The notes under the pieces are model-generated. The model did not search any database. It was not told where the DNA came from and saw only the letters and a program-made list of their open reading frames with translations. The position numbers and the translations under genes were made by a program. This document shows, one piece after another, positions 5,425 to 5,778 of a stretch of 5,778 nucleotides of DNA. Positions within the stretch are counted from its first letter, which is position 1. Each line of letters opens with the position of its first letter. The stretch lies in assembly GCA_003563755.1 (NCBI GenBank), contig PWUB01000137.1, positions 1 to 5,778 of the forward strand, written 5' to 3'. The DNA is from Clostridia bacterium (GTDB lineage Bacteria; Bacillota_E; SLMV01; PUMD01).

Positions 5425-5778
5425 CTACTCCTGCACATCGTGGGAGGTCGCAACGTCCCCTTCGCAATTATGCGAGCCGGCCCTGCCACCAGGGGTGGCC
5501 CCGCCGTGGGAGCCTTCCTCCTGCTGCACGAGACGCCTCTTCCACCGACCGCGGGTGAACCACCAGAGGGCCAGGCTGCCCCCGATCACGTTCGCGGCGG
5601 CGACGGCCCACCACAGTCCGTCGACCCCGAGATCGGTCAGGTTTGACAGCACGTAGCCCAGGGGCACCCGTAGAGCAAGGAGCGAGATCATGGCGAAGAC
5701 CATGGCGGTGACCGTTCGTCCCGCTCCCCGGAAGGCCCCGTTCTTCACGTTCATCACTCCCAGGAAACCGTAGGAGAA
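5425..5778 (-). CDS. MATE-family efflux transporter, C-terminal part
   Basis: This is the last 117 residues of a multidrug and toxic compound extrusion (MATE, NorM/DinF-like) inner-membrane transporter; the rest lies beyond the right edge. The frame stays open through position 5778 and adds FSYGFLG before the internal GTG at 5757, so that GTG is not the true start. Family marks are NGAFRGAGRTVTAM (the NxxLRGxGxTxxPM-like loop), ALRVPLGYVL, and GLWWAVAAANVIGGSLALWWF ending in the basic RGRWKRR that normally closes MATE proteins. Two membrane helices are visible. About 35 polar residues rich in Gly, His and Glu follow the basic stretch, a longer tail than most members have. MATE proteins expel cationic or other small compounds using Na+ or H+ gradients; the substrate here is unknown. 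It is co-directional with the downstream amidohydrolase but 232 bases away, so the operon link is uncertain. Confidence 0.88.
   Translation of the reverse strand, partial: FSYGFLGVMNVKNGAFRGAGRTVTAMVFAMISLLALRVPLGYVLSNLTDLGVDGLWWAVAAANVIGGSLALWWFTRGRWKRRLVQQEEGSHGGATPGGRAGSHNCEGDVATSHDVQE

Noticed and set aside
5232..5489. A possible small - strand gene in the gap before the amidohydrolase
   Set aside because: It begins inside the MATE coding region in another frame, I saw no ribosome site supporting it, and its sequence is not recognisable.

Overview
The window is a GC-rich stretch of bacterial chromosome, densely coded. Most starts carry strong purine-rich Shine-Dalgarno sequences of the GGAGG type, and GTG is used as a start at least twice. 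Strong ribosome sites together with the azlC-azlD order would suit a GC-rich member of Bacillota or a similar amino-acid-fermenting lineage, but nothing in the window fixes the taxon. I see no RNA gene, CRISPR array, insertion sequence, attachment site or origin.

Layout. On the + strand, positions 166-2094 carry an unrecognised, very acidic small protein and then an allantoinase-like cyclic amidohydrolase with a complete set of metal-binding residues. On the - strand, reading right to left, lie the C-terminal end of a MATE-family efflux transporter that runs off the right edge (5778-5425), an ACMSD-like metal-dependent amidohydrolase (5192-4332), a class A beta-lactamase-fold serine hydrolase without a signal peptide (4250-3378), and the two-subunit branched-chain amino acid exporter AzlC-AzlD (3169-2136). 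The two transcription directions converge in a 41-base gap at 2095-2135.

How the genes may work together. Three of the seven genes are predicted hydrolases acting on amide-type or related bonds, and two transport functions lie beside them. This fits an accessory catabolic locus for nitrogenous ring or amide compounds, with export of amino acids or other products. That is inference: the substrates cannot be read from the sequence, and no further enzyme of allantoin breakdown lies within the window. AzlC and AzlD clearly form one transcriptional and functional unit. The amidohydrolase and the serine hydrolase are co-directional, 81 bases apart, and probably co-transcribed. The acidic protein and the allantoinase-like enzyme are 54 bases apart and probably co-transcribed.

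The points most worth a second look are the apparently cytosolic beta-lactamase-fold enzyme that seems to lack the general-base glutamate, the amidohydrolase with an aspartate where its family usually has a metal-binding histidine, and the unassigned acidic protein coupled to the allantoinase-like gene. I did not find a convincing new multi-gene system.
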